Assembly (NCBI GenBank): GCA_002633025.1
Contig: NMRB01000471.1
Coordinates: 289,814 to 353,813 of the forward strand
Direction: 5' to 3'
Origin: Notospermus geniculatus
Lineage: Eukaryota > Nemertea > Pilidiophora > Heteronemertea > Lineidae
Length of the DNA: 64,000 bases
This document shows, one piece after another, positions 12,014-23,708 of this stretch; position 1 is the stretch's first letter; the number at the start of each line of letters is the position of its first letter. A program made the translations under genes and the position numbers. The notes below the pieces were generated by a model. The model made no database searches, had not been told where the DNA came from, and saw only the letters and a program-made list of their open reading frames with translations.

Positions 12014-12379
12014 AAATTTATTGTTTAACAAGGTATTAGGATACATGGCTGGGGAACCATGACATTTGAATATAGTCTGCAGACAATTGTCAACTTAAAC
12101 TTGCATTTTCAGGTGTAACATTCCTTTCACACCAGCACTGACCACTCACAAACTTGCAGGACTTTCCCATGACTTTCTCCTCTGGTACACCGGGTTCGAC
12201 CCCCAGTCGGATTACCAAGGGCAGAAGTATCAATGGACACTTAGCCTACTGGAACTGCGTCGTGGCAGAATGTTGACTGGCGCCTGCTGCGTCCTCGTCT
12301 GCTGTGTAGGTTTAATAAACAAGGCCCTCGCGAGTTCAATATCGATTTTATTTTTTTTATTTTTTTTAGTGCGACACGC

Positions 12380-13180
12380 AAACACAATATGCCGCTGTGA
12401 CAGCTGTGTACAGTCTGGCAATTTCGCATTGTCCATGCAGGACGTCTGACAACCATAAAAACCAAGGTAATAAATATCTTATCATGGGCGAATGGGAATT
12501 TTTACCCGCCAGCTCAGCTCCTCGCACCGGTTGCATTCAGGGGATCTACCGCACATTTCATCAGTGATTCTCCCTTTTTTGTGGTCAGAAACACCTGGTG
12601 ACGAAATTGCACCCAATGACCTTCCACGTCATAACTGGAATACACGTAGAATCACTGTGATGTAAACCAAGCCACTTTCGTTGTCGTTCTTGTTGAGAAT
12701 CGTAACCTCTCTAGTAGGCCTACCGTAGTTTACGAGACCAATAAATTGAACCCATTTCAATTGATGCCCTCGAAAGTCTAAAAATTGATCATCAATATTG
12801 AACTGGGTTGTTTATTGCAGAGCAGACAGAGACAGGCGGAATACGAATAACTGCTGGTTGTGACCACCTGTGTGCAGTCTGGTAATTACAAAATCAGCGG
12901 TGTCGATGCAGTGTACAATGTGCACAAAGTATACATACATAAAACCACACGACACGAAGATAAATTATACCTTATCACGTGGGCGACTGGAATTTTTCCC
13001 ACAAACACATCGCACATCTTGCAGGCAGGGGGGTCCATTGTACTTTCCATCCTTGGTTCTCCCTTTTTCGTCGTCAGAAGTAAGTAAAATTGAAATGTTC
13101 AAACCTGAAGAGAGATTGCACCCAGTGAGCTCCCACGTATGCCTACATGGTGAAATTTGCACCCTGTGACCTCCCACGTA
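12380..13180. repeat. Ancient tandem duplication (about 12.39-12.66 and 12.87-13.18 kb)
   Basis: Paired blocks in order: GTGTACAGTCTGGCAATT / GTGTGCAGTCTGGTAATT; TTATCATGGGCGAATGGGAA / TTATCACGTGGGCGACTGGA; TTCTCCCTTTTT..GTCAGAA in both; TTGCACCCA..GA.C.(T)CCCACGT, which recurs again at about 13157-13177. Confidence 0.65.
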
Positions 13181-13639
13181 TCCCTACCGTACATGGTCAA
13201 ATTTCGTAGGGCCTACATGAAATCAATTGGTTTGGCCGGGTTTACAGAGAGGTAGGCCTATACGGTAGCGAACAATGGCGATGGAATCTTTGTTTGCCAG
13301 CGTGTCCGTAGGCATATACCGTACCTCTATGTAAACTCGGCCTAAGAAAACGGCCCGTTATTTTACTTTTCAGCGGTGTTTTTCGATTGCTTCCTTAATT
13401 CTCCCTACCGCACACCGTGTTTCACCAATTCCAGCCGTGCCGTGCATTCCAACCTCGCCCAAACTCGGAATCGCCGATTGCCACGGGTTCTTGCTAGTTG
13501 TATTCAATTTGGGGTATTGGATCGTTTTCCTAGAGTGATCTTCATGTCCAGCGCCTCCCACAGCAGGGGTTTTTCCTGGAGTTCTTGTGATGTGGGGAGC
13601 AGGCCTAATCCGAGATATGCCGACTGAGAAACATGTCGA

Positions 13640-13715
13640 TCGATCGGCCAGCGTTTCCCAAGCAATAAAGTGAAACGTTGACATAGGGGAACACTGGCAG
13701 ATGTTACATCAGCTG
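13640..13715 (-). mobile_element. MITE family C, partial copy
   Basis: Read on minus: TGTAACATCTGCCAGTGTTC.., GTTTCAC.TTATTGC, TTGGGAAACGCT, then ATCGACATGTTTCTC. The same order is seen at 34524-34683 and, inverted and diverged, at 29660-29825. Confidence 0.55.
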
Positions 13716-13883
13716 TCTGGACGGAAAGGGATTGAGCAAGGGTGCAGTGGATTCCATGAAAGGACTCCGGGGGGGGGGGGTCATTATCAAGTTGGGTACT
13801 CCGTCTAGTATTTCCAAGAAAAATTTGACTGGGTTCCTTCTGGTGATGAGACATGTTAGCTCCAGTCTTCAGGCACTCCGGTT

Positions 13884-13884
13884 N
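13884..13884. other. Single N (assembly gap)
   Basis: Further single Ns occur at 29322 and 53609. They may hide lengths larger than one base. Confidence 0.6.
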
Positions 13885-14265
13885 AAAAACGCGTATCGCC
13901 TGTCCGTCATTTTATGAACAAACAGGAGACAAGTTACAACCAAACCATCAATGATTCACCGGAAGTCACGTGAAAATCCGCACGAGATTTTACGAGACTC
14001 TCAATTAACATAATATAGGTGGAGTATGTCAAATCAACAATACTGATGACGTCAATAGTAACCATGGAAACCGGGTTGAATCTGACTTGACCGAACTTTA
14101 CCATAATACTTCGTTTTGTTACGTTGCCTGTTGGGCATCAATTAACAGAGAAAAATGTTGATAGGACTTTTGATGAAAGGCACGCTGTACAGAGTGTCCT
14201 AAATAAAGTGTCCCTTCATATTCTCTGGGACCAGGTTGTGTGATGTTCAACTGAGTTTTCAAACT

Positions 14266-14389
14266 ATTCACAAAGCTCCTGTAACTTTAAGGGTACGCAA
14301 ATCCTTTGTCAGGCTGATAGTGAACAATGGATTGTCCGCAAAAGGACAATAGTTTGCGCACTCCCGTAAGTTACGGGAGCTTCGTGAAT
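14266..14389. mobile_element. MITE family B copy 2
   Basis: ATTCACAAAGCTCCTGTAAC at the left and GTTACGGGAGCTTCGTGAAT at the right. The interior GTCAGGCTGATAGTGAACAA..TTGTCC is shared with 8250-8403. Confidence 0.75.
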
Positions 14390-14530
14390 AAGGTCCCTGG
14401 TCCCCGCTGGATTTTAAGGCTTATCAGGGACATTTTTTTTGGAACACCCTATAGAACAAATCGAAGGTAGAATTTTCAGATAGGACGCCTCGATCTGTTG
14501 TGTTGTGTTTTGTTGTATTTTACATGAGTC

Positions 14531-14689
14531 ATGGTTCCGACTATTGCCGACGAAACAAATTTTGAATCTTTGAAACGAGATAACAGCCGCGGTGACAGCG
14601 ACGATTTATGCGTAGAGGTTAAAAATTCAAGAACTGTGGGCCTAACAAAGTCCCAATCAACTTCACTGGGTGTTTGGTATGAACTGGTA
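14531..14689 (+). CDS. Candidate exon, unrecognised product
   Basis: An ATG opens 53 codons (MVPTIADETNFESLKRDNSR.. to ..STSLGVWYEL) before a donor-like CTG|GTAACC at 14690. The composition is hydrophilic and protein-like, more so than neighbouring chance frames. No homologous family was recognised, and no continuing exon was found in the next few kilobases. It is offered only as a weak candidate. Confidence 0.15.
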
Positions 14690-14769
14690 ACCTTCAAAGT
14701 TAGGCCTACATTAGGTCGACACAATATTTGGCATAAAAACACACAAATCGTACCATTATTATAACCACA

Positions 14770-17600
14770 AATGTCCTACTCCGAATACCATACAGTAGTA
14801 CAGAAATCATTTTACGTATCACGTGATCATTCAGTGCGGGACTATTACCACCCGCAGAAAATAACTAATTCCAAAATAGAACAACAATTTCAGAATCTTT
14901 GGATTTCAGTGTATGTTGAGCAGGGTTACCGGGATACACCATTCATCATTGCAACAGATGACAGAACGCTCAAAAATTGCTGATCATGTCGCGGGAATGG
15001 TCACGTGATACCAATGAAAAGTTTGGAAGCAGCATAGAAGTTGACGAATGCTATTTTTCTAATTTTGGAAGCATCTTCACCAATTCAGATGTCGTTATAC
15101 GTATTAATGTATGCTTGTATCAATGAAACCACAATGTCAATCATAAGCATCTAGACGCCATTTTGAATGACTCGCTCAACTAACTTATAACTGAATAGCC
15201 TACACACTAATGAGTTTGTGTTTTATAAACACCACCTAGCGAAACGAACGAACCTGGTCAATAAAAAATGTGAAAATGTATGTTCATAGGACACCAAACT
15301 GCTACACACTTTGGTTTCCATATATACGTGGAATGTACGAGGGATACCAAGAAGCACATAAGTGGCGTTTGACGCTAAACAAGCCCTACAAAAACTGCCG
15401 AAGTCTTGACCACGTGAAGAATTAAGCTAGACAAGACAAAAATTTGCGACGGCTTTAAATTCTCAAACGTTGTTTGCACATTATTTCCAATACATTTGGC
15501 GCTCGGGCGAATGCCGGCTGTGACGTCACTACACGTTGCCATTAGCCACGGACAAAACCGACCAATCAAGTAACGACAACAGTTCCAACGGCCACCAATG
15601 TATTTCACTCGAGTTTTATGCTAATCACAGAAGCTTCTCAGTCACCGACAATTGTTAACTTCACCAGGGATTTTTTAAAAGGTAATGAAGAAACAGTCGT
15701 TTTAAGACATACCTCCAATACCTGGAACGGAAAATCAACCTTAAAGCGGTGAAAACCGGTGTTTCTAAGAAACTAGCGAAAATTATTGGTCGGATACGTT
15801 GTCACGTGATCAAATCATATCGTCACGTGACAATTTATCCGCACCGGGTACATTGTTTAAAAAATATTTGCACATACGCACGTAAAACATTTTGTACCAA
15901 AGCACAGACATGGAGATCACAGACGTTGTTTTGTCTTGATTTTCTCTATTTTAGCTCACAGAACCCTTTAGGAACTAAATAATCATTGAAGGTCCGAAAC
16001 TGGCAACAATTTTTAATTCAAACAATCGCCAAAAATAAGCATCAATTACAGAGTCTGAATTTATGAAAATTCGGAGTGGAAAAAAATCAACTTCATTCAA
16101 ATTATTTTTAGTAAATCAGTGAGCACATTATTTGTCTGTTGATAATTTCTCATCCTTATTCCTAATGGGTTAAAGTGATTCTTGTACAGAAAACTAATTT
16201 AGCATTGCCCCTAAGTGCTGGGTAATTCAAATTCAAACTCAAATGGATGGACCCCCGCTTTCAGAGACAACATTCCTGCCCCAATTGAAATTGATGTTAA
16301 AAGCATAATTTTCGTAAAAAATGACTGTACTGCATTCCAAGACGCCATGCGTCAAGTCAGCCACATCCTTTTTAATATCCATATCTTACCCCTAAAGTTA
16401 GTCAAAACAGCAAGCTAAATGTACAAATTTTGAATATTTTTCCCTACGTGACGTTCATTTCGCCATGTACTTACATAGCAATGTCATCACCTATAGACCC
16501 GAGGATCCACCCTTAAACATTGCATAGCGGATTGAGCATCTACATGTAATAATAGGTAAAGTATAACATTGGTTGTGGCAGCAATGACGTCACGAAGACA
16601 TGTGCAATTATAATGACGTCACCAAAAGTACAAAGCATACCACACCAGCGATCTGTGTTCTGTTAAATACAACCAATCAGGATCAAGGTCATTGGATGTT
16701 CCGGAGTAGCTTACAGCTCATAACAAAGGAGAATTCAATGGTCATACCACTTACATGTATTTACATGTATTATACCTTTAAGATTTTGTCTTAAGTTCAG
16801 CACATCTCAAAATCTGTGAAATGCATTACATCGTGTCCGTTACTTTTTCCCCTATCTTATATTGGACATGCTTTAATGAAACGATTTCAGTATTGCTAGG
16901 ATTTTTTCGCAAAAATAGTCTTTCTCCGTTAGTTCACTATTGTGGACTTCGTTAAATACTGTACATGCGTATAGAGTAACGCCAAGCGTCAAATAACTAC
17001 CAAATTTTGGAAAATAAATTGCGCAATAAATAAAATATAAATATATTCATAAAGGAGAGTACATGTTCAACACACTTCTCGTTTATGAGCGTTTCCCAAG
17101 TGTTCGAACCCACGCCTCTTTGAGCTATAAACATGGCTCCACTGTTCACGACCTTTTTTGACAAAACACTGGATGACACAGCACGCCCAGTGAACCCATC
17201 TTAAGCGGACTTTTCATCTTTATCACAACACAACACCATGATGCTCTAGGAGCAATGAGTCCATGCATGTTCTGCTCAGGAGAGTTTACCAGGAATGTAA
17301 AGATATAGTCTTGAAAAGTATCCAGGCGAGCATCTCAGTACTCCCAATAGAGAAATTAAAGCCAACAGTTTGGTCAGTGTAGACTAGAAGTCAACGGTTC
17401 AAGTCCCTTTCTGTTTGACAGAACCTACTAACTTGCTTCATAAGTCCTGGCAAGTCTCGCGTGACGAGAGCAGACGGACGAGATCCAACCAGAGCGCCAC
17501 CTGTGCGAGATTTCAACGAGATCAAAAGTCAAATGATGCAAAGTCACGTAGCGACGAGAGTTCGAACGAGATCCTATCGTAACTGTCGACCAGAAGCCAA
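14770..17600. other. No gene recognised; several CRE palindromes
   Basis: AT-rich intergenic or intronic DNA. TGACGTCA occurs at 15521-15528, 16585-16592 and 16614-16621. Two sequences resembling tRNA T-arms (near 17100 on minus and 17392-17405 on plus) lack a convincing rest of a tRNA. Confidence 0.45.
16585..16621. promoter_or_regulatory. Pair of CRE palindromes 29 bp apart
   Basis: Two exact TGACGTCA sites at 16585-16592 and 16614-16621. The motif binds CREB/ATF-type bZIP proteins in animals. No adjacent start of a gene is recognised, so function is unknown. Confidence 0.35.
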
Positions 17601-17668
17601 AAGTTTTGCCAAATGCTCTTTAGAAGAGTAGTATTGGCGAAATAAACGTTCCTGGCTGAATCAGCTGA

Positions 17669-17910
17669 CTAGACTGACTTCAGCATCTCCTTCAATAAGA
17701 CCGTGACATCCGTATCTCCGGTGATATGCTTGCAGAATAAATTCTCCATCATTTTATCATCGATGCTATACAAAACCGGTAGCGACATGAGAAGTTTGGC
17801 ATAACGCATGACGTCATCCGGTCTCGTGACTTGCACGTGCTGTTGGAGACACTCCTGCACCTGTTGTCGGACGCTGTCCACAATTTCCGGTTTCTCAAGG
17901 AAGCCAGCAT
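17669..17910 (-). CDS. Nuclear receptor last exon: helices 8-12 and AF-2
   Basis: A 242-nt terminal exon. The first two bases (AT) complete a GAT codon with the G left by the upstream exon. The visible product runs AGFLEKPEIVDSVRQQ.. to ..VLLKEMLKSV and the stop. A GTG in this frame can look like a start, but the true 5' boundary is the splice acceptor at 17911-17912. No clear AATAAA was seen on the minus strand just downstream. Confidence 0.85.
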
Positions 17911-20900
17911 CTACAAAGATAAAACAGAAGCGAACGATTACTTAAGGTTGCCATGGAAACCGAGTAAAAAGGCATGCAAGGGGAATCATGAAATACAAAA
18001 ATACCTACCACTATTAAAACCTCAGTGGAGAAAAGGAATTGAATTCACCATCATCAACAGTTACCGGTACTCGATTCCTACACTTGCCCACGCCTTGGAT
18101 TTTCTTTATAAAACTTTGCTAAAAATACATCGAGTAAAATACCCAGGCCTCTAGTAATACTATGCGCATGAACAGTGAAAAATATCAAAGATCACATGCA
18201 TGCTATGGCAAATACTCGTACCGAACACCACTGGAGGCAAATTTATACGTTTATGTTTTGTTATACTCTTAAAAACGGCTGCCCGTAGACATACACCCAC
18301 TTCGCGCGCAAAACTACACCAAAGAAATCTATAATTGTAAACATTGAAAGCGAAGTTTACAATGTTTGCCACTGGCTGCTGCTGTTCTACTGCCTGACTG
18401 TATAGAGCCATTGCTGGGCGAGAGAAAAAACGGAGGTCACATCATATGAGTTAAACGTCAGCCGTATTATTCGTAACCATGGCTGCCGTAGAGAAAAAAA
18501 CCCAGATTAATCATGGTCCCATATGAATAGCTCGGAGACTAATTATGCATGGATGAAGAATATAGCCCAGCCTTTGCATAATGTATATCATTGAACAATG
18601 GTGCCAACGGGTAAAAAACCTTCCCATGTTATCAACGAGCAGCGAAGGGGACGCACAATATAATGGGACAGTCCTATTTACCGTCCGGGACGAAAACGTG
18701 CGAATGAGAGGACGCGGTACGTCATGATAAAGCCATGGCCGACTTCAAGGCTGGCTTTGTGCGTCAGTGTTTAGTACGTTAAATAAGAAAGCAATAGCCG
18801 TCTTTTTCATATTTCATATTTATCCTAGGCCGTTTAAGATCCATAATCATGCCGTATGGCATGATTTAATAGGGAGTTTAAGAAATGAAGCGATAAACGT
18901 TAACTTTACGACAACGTTACTTTTTGTACCGAAAATGCAATGTATATTAATCTGGGGAATTCGCAGTAAGAAAAATAACGTTGTCGTAAAGTTTAAACGT
19001 TTATCGTTTGATTTCTTAAACTCCCTAATGAATCGGGACGGTATTTTTATGTTCAATTTCAGAATTACAAAGTCAGAAAATTCGGTTGTAACTACATGTA
19101 CTGCAGCGTCCTCTATTGACGTATTGACTGCCGAGGACGCAGACGCAACAGGTGCCTTCGACGCCCACTGCCATCTTGGATTTCTTGCAAACTGCACAAG
19201 CGCAGTTACATCTGGCATGTCTGGTGGGCGAATACGTATCTCCTGACCAATCATGTGCGTTGGTTTGCCCACCAGACAAGTGCGCGCGCATAAAATCTTC
19301 GTAGAAACCAAAATGGCGGGGGCCGTAGTTGGCGGATATACTGGCCTATACGTTTCGACGGCCCTCTCCATTTCGGTTGGGATTTTTTGTGAACAAAAGA
19401 CGTATGTTACAGGTAATTCGTACTATGTTGGACTAATCACATGTCAACAAGATATGTGCGCGCGCAAGAAATCTTCGCCAAAAAACAAGAAACGTTGATG
19501 CTCACTCTCTTGTTTCCATTGCGATGGCAGTGATTGGAATGTTATTCAAAATATTATTATGTTATTCACTTTTGAAAATGTCGTAAAGACAGAAAACCGG
19601 ATTAAGGAATACAGTATTAGAATTTAAGCCAATGTTTATTATATTTTCGTATTGACACTACTTCTACGCATATTTTTCACTTAGATTTTCTAATTTTCAA
19701 AATATTATTTATCACTAAGATGACAAGGCGTCTAGGCGTTGCACCAATGGTGTTCTTTGAAAACCCAACCCAGGCTTATGGTACAAGGTGCGTAGAAATT
19801 AGCACATTACAAGGCGGCGGAAGTTTCTCGAAACATGAACCAAACAACTCTTGTGAGGTGTGACTTTGCCGAGGCGGTAGGGGTTTTTCACCTGGTGTTG
19901 TTTTGGAGACGAGTCACAAGGGGGTCTGATGTTTTGAATGGAAGTTTCTGGAATGAATGACCTATAGTGACACCCACTTGATGGAAAACATGTTATGCAA
20001 GATTGAAAATGGTGTAACGTCAACGTTGCGGAGGTTTAGAAATCAAACGATCGACGTAAACGTTACGACAACGTTTAATATTTTTGTACCGAAAATGCAA
20101 TATAAAATCTGGTTAATACATGTATGTACAATGTAGTATGAAAAACAACGTTGTCGTAAAGTTTACGTTTATCGTTCGATTTCTAAATCTCCCTATCGCA
20201 GATTGGAAGTCGTCCGTATTATCAAGAATATATTATATATTGGGTAATAGGAATTATTCCCAAAATGCAGACTATAACAGAGATACATTAAACAGATAGC
20301 CTCCATTAAAATGAAGGCTGCTCGGAGTCCGTTTCACAAAAGAATTTATAAGCGAGCCTTGTGGCTCACTTATGAATTTCCTTTTGGACGGTCCGTGAAG
20401 GTTGTTCAACCTGAAAATCATTCGTGATAGATCCGATGCTGACCATGCAGACGTTTTTAAAGCCAACAACGTACAACACATTTTCTGTATACATTGTGCT
20501 GTACATTTTTGGCCTATGCAACATTTTTCGTTGTCGATGGAATGATTTAAGAAAGAAAGCCTAACTTACCACATTGAAAGAGCACAGCTATCCGCAACAT
20601 AAGATATTCTTTAGCGTCTAAATTAAGTGACTGGTATTTCCTTATTAAAGAGAGAATCATCTCCACAGACTTCACCGTCGGGACACTAGGTGGCAGCGGC
20701 GTCTGCGAATCAGCTACGCCGTCTTTAGTGTCAGGACTAACCACGAAGTTGAAATTGTTCTCTGCCATGTAGAGTAGTAACACACGTGACCACGATGACA
20801 ACAAAAGGGTAACCTTGTCATTTTGAGTCAAGTTCTTAAATTCTGGGATCGACTCGGAGAATTGCACAATTTTCATTAGCCAGTCAGAAACGCGAGCGCT

Positions 20901-21919
20901 CACCGGTAGCAGATTTTTCTTAGCTAAAGTGACTCTTGTATTAGGTGTTGTATTGCCTTGTGACTGTTCCTTCTGCGCGCGGGGTAATTCCTCACCCCCT
21001 GCACGGGAGAGAAGCTCCCTTAGGTACTGGGTGTCTGCAATGGCTATGTTAAAGCACCCATGACTGCCATTTTGAACAGGATCCGGCGTCGGTGGCGATG
21101 ACGAGCCGGACACCGATATTGGAGTGGAATTTCGTCGACAGGATAAATCCATGGGCTCATCTTGTTCGGAATCTGTGTACACGCCACTGTCTGTGTCAGT
21201 CTTATCCGGAGTGAGAGCTTCCCGTGACGTCGTCAGAGAGAGTGGGAACGAGTGCGTCTCCATACTCTCGACCGAGTCCCGTTCCGACGAGATGCGCTCA
21301 GCTCGGACCGGTTGTTCCAGGCGTGGAGGCTCGACAGGGACAACTTCAACCGGGGGAGGGTCTACCCGAACGGGAGAACTTCGCTGGTAACTGCCTGCTT
21401 CGTACACTGACGTCTGTTGGGGCACATGCTGCTGCTGCCGGGCGAACCGGACTTGCTCCAAATATCGCTGGTTCGCCAGATCTGTATCGACATGATGATG
21501 ATGGTGGTGATGCCGCACGAATTTTCTCTCCCTATCGTTTTCAAGAACGTGTTTCACTGGTTTGATATCGTCATTATGACCCAAAGGGCTACTAATCGTG
21601 TGTGTGAGAGAAACAGGGGCCCGAAATGGACCTCCCATTTGAATCAGCTGTGGTGGTGGTCGGTAGTCCGGTCGAAGTAAACCATCGGGACTACCCCTGG
21701 AAGTGTGGATCCCGCTCGGTACTTTCCCGTGGAGTGCGTTATATAGATGCGACGGAACCCGGCTCTGGATGGGCGCGGCCTGGTACGGACTATCGCTCAA
21801 GTCATGGCTAACAGACTGCATTTTCCCTTTGTGAAGGAGCGAGGAGAGGATGTTCCCATTTGAGGGGGGAATTTCAGGTTTCCCTGGACTGTACATCTTC
21901 AGCACTGAACCGAAGTCCT
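17669..21919 (-). CDS. Nuclear receptor, NR2-like (hinge and ligand-binding domain exons; DNA-binding domain exons not found)
   Basis: Two exons read on the minus strand: 21919-20570 (acceptor ends TTTACAG, donor GTAAGTTA) and 17910-17669 (acceptor TTTGTAG, stop TAG at 17669-17671). The junction is phase 1 and joins ..AVLFQC to DAGFLEKPEIV.., matching the usual helix 7-8 region of the NR2/RXR group. The first exon encodes a long disordered region (LLRPDYRPPPQL, seven His, PPPVEVVPVEPP, then EPMDLSCRR) and the start of the ligand-binding domain (SDWLMKIVQFSESIPEF..DKVTLLLSSW). The last exon holds helices 9-12 (RYAKLLMSLPVL, ENLFCKHITGDT) and an AF-2-like helix LLKEML, ending three residues later as NR2E-type receptors do. 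Family knowledge: such proteins are nuclear ligand- or cofactor-regulated transcription factors. No C4 zinc-finger exon was recognised at higher coordinates, so the gene is 5'-incomplete here. The domain call is firm; the NR2E placement is inference. Confidence 0.85.
18870..19027. mobile_element. MITE family D copy 1
   Basis: TAGGGAGTTTAAGAAAT at the left and ATTTCTTAAACTCCCTA at the right. The arms continue through CGATAAACGTTAA and TTTACGACAACGTTA. The interior GTACCGAAAATGCAAT is shared with 20029-20196 and, inverted, with 62664-62809. It lies in the nuclear-receptor intron. Confidence 0.85.
19314..19411 (+). CDS. Candidate first exon of an unrecognised small membrane protein
   Basis: An ATG in good context (ACCAAAATGGCGG) opens 34 codons, AGAVVGGYTGLYVSTALSI.. 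to ..CEQKTYVT, ending at a possible donor ACAG|GTAATT. The middle is hydrophobic enough for one membrane segment. A CCAAT (19247-19251) lies upstream. Against it: no later exon was recognised, it sits in the intron of the nuclear receptor on the other strand, and part of the upstream sequence (GTGCGCGCGCA..AATCTTCG) is repeated at about 19455-19480, suggesting repeat DNA. It may be spurious. Confidence 0.25.
20029..20196. mobile_element. MITE family D copy 2
   Basis: GAGGTTTAGAAATCAAACGA at the left and TCGATTTCTAAATCTCCCTA at the right, with the family interior GTACCGAAAATGCAATATAA and ACAACGTTGTCGTAAAG. It lies in the nuclear-receptor intron. Confidence 0.85.
20570..21919 (-). CDS. Nuclear receptor exon: disordered hinge with PMDLS motif plus first half of the ligand-binding domain
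   Basis: A 1350-nt internal exon whose frame stays open for about 449 codons. Upstream of 21919 the same frame runs on into intron sequence rich in F and N, so the acceptor at 21920-21922 (CAG on the minus strand), not an ATG, sets its start. The seven-His run is at 21492-21512 and the PMDLS motif at 21141-21155, followed by serine/proline-rich residues (SVSGSSSPPTPDPVQ). The ligand-binding-domain signature begins near 20890. The exon is unusually long for a receptor hinge. Confidence 0.85.
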
Positions 21920-21999
21920 CTGTAAAGAGAAAAATATCAGAACCATTAAAATCAAACTCCGTACAATCTTCTGACAAGTTCGAGAACGGCTGAAAATTG

Positions 22000-23700
22000 A
22001 AAAAAATTGAAAAAATCACATTCGATGTGCAAAAGCCTGGAAAGAGAATCCGACAGAAAACCAGAAGATAACCTGGCCTTGAAAAAAAAAACATGGCAAA
22101 AAATTTAAAACAAAGTCCAAGAAAGTTGTTGCCAAAAACCTGGGCAGCCATCTTACCGAGGTACATGTCGATGATATCTCACGAATGAGTGTCGTGGTAA
22201 TCCGCGAAATAAGTTTAGTTCTAGCAGACGACTATTGATACAATTGACAGGAGAAATGACTGAACTGCTCTCGTAGTGCGTCTTATATGGATGTCGGCCA
22301 AGGTTGATCAGCCAATCAAAAGCGCCGGTGGTTCGCCCACGGAGGCATCTGAACCTGTCCATGTGAAATAACCTTGTCCCCCATGAAACGTGTTACAATA
22401 TTATGTAATTAGTGATGAATAGGTGAAGGTGCTAGTCCTGTTCGCGAGGTTGATAAAGAACCCTGGACCCTCTTCCCACTGCACGGCGAATTATTATATT
22501 CTTTACCCTAGAAACAGTGACATCATGACTTATAGGGTGTGAAATTCCCGGCGATGACAGAAAAGGTCACGAAAGTTGGTGTTATTAAACTCATAAATTC
22601 AATAAAGATAATGAGTGTTTAGCAGTTTCACAGAGAGGTTGTTACACCCGTTTCAGGTTGTTGGCCGAAGAACATTCCAGGAAACGTCATTTAAATCATC
22701 ACAATGATTGGCCAACTCTTTTACTTGATACCGGTACTCGCAATCTGAACGTCAGAGAACGATTTGCCTGCGCATACGATGGCCGCCCGAAGGAATGTAG
22801 CCAAGTACCTCCGAAGATGACGTCGATTGCGGTACTCGAAGCGTTTCCTGTTTCTAGTTCTTCTGCTTCTCGTCAGGCGGCGCTTCATTGCTTTTAGCCA
22901 ATGCAATCCGTGTTTTCTTTGCAAGTCCGCCGAGTGAACATAAGGTAGACGCTAATTGGTTAATCTCCTTTTCAGATAACAACACTATTGCAAAGATGGC
23001 CGCTTTTTTGTTATACTCGTAACCACCCAAACATTTTAGGTATCAGAATACATACAGGGGTAGACCAACATAGGCCTAAGCCTGTTGAGGGAAAAAAACT
23101 TTTATTATCTAGGCCTACGGCAGGCATGAAATACTGAAAAGGCCCTGACTTCTTTTCTTCGCTTTTATAAAGCGTTCACCAATGCTTCGCAGAACAGAGA
23201 CACTTCAACTCGGGTATCAGGTCCGTTGGCCTACATTTCTAACCATAAACCATTGCCACTGTAAAAAAAATAGGCCCAGTTTTGCATATAAATTCGCCTA
23301 GACGTCTCTTGTGAATATTTACGGTAGTCCATGAGGAAAACATGCGAGAACTGAAATCCCACCGCATGCTCTCGGTGCATAGTTCACGTCTATCACAAAC
23401 AAAGGAAACCTTCATATTCAGGTAATATCAATTCATATCAATTTGCAATGCCCTAGACATAGAATCCTCGACTGGCCGTCTGCCAGACATGATGTAAATA
23501 TATACAATGGAATTTTCCTGCGCATAAAAGGACAATACAGTGTACATTGAATAGAAACTACATAAATTCAGGTCATACATGTATATATTTTGCATTGAGA
23601 AATATATCTGTCGCAGGAATGGGACAGTCGAGGCCACACAGGCGAACTACTGGTATTGCAGTTTGAAACTTCGACAAGAATTATAACCAATATTTTTTGA
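22000..23700. other. Upstream of the nuclear receptor exon; no further exon recognised
   Basis: Contains the intron 5' of the 20570-21919 exon. I looked for a C4 zinc-finger pattern (C-x2-C..CKGFFRR) on the minus strand and did not find one by eye. Confidence 0.4.
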
Positions 23701-23708
23701 GAGTTAAT

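Noticed and set aside
13370-13854. 104- and 116-codon minus-strand frames
   Set aside because: No domain or splice support, and they include part of a family C element and a poly-G tract.
18767-19371. Overlapping 159- and 174-codon open frames on both strands
   Set aside because: Most of the length is the family D MITE (18870-19027); inverted repeats keep both strands open by symmetry.
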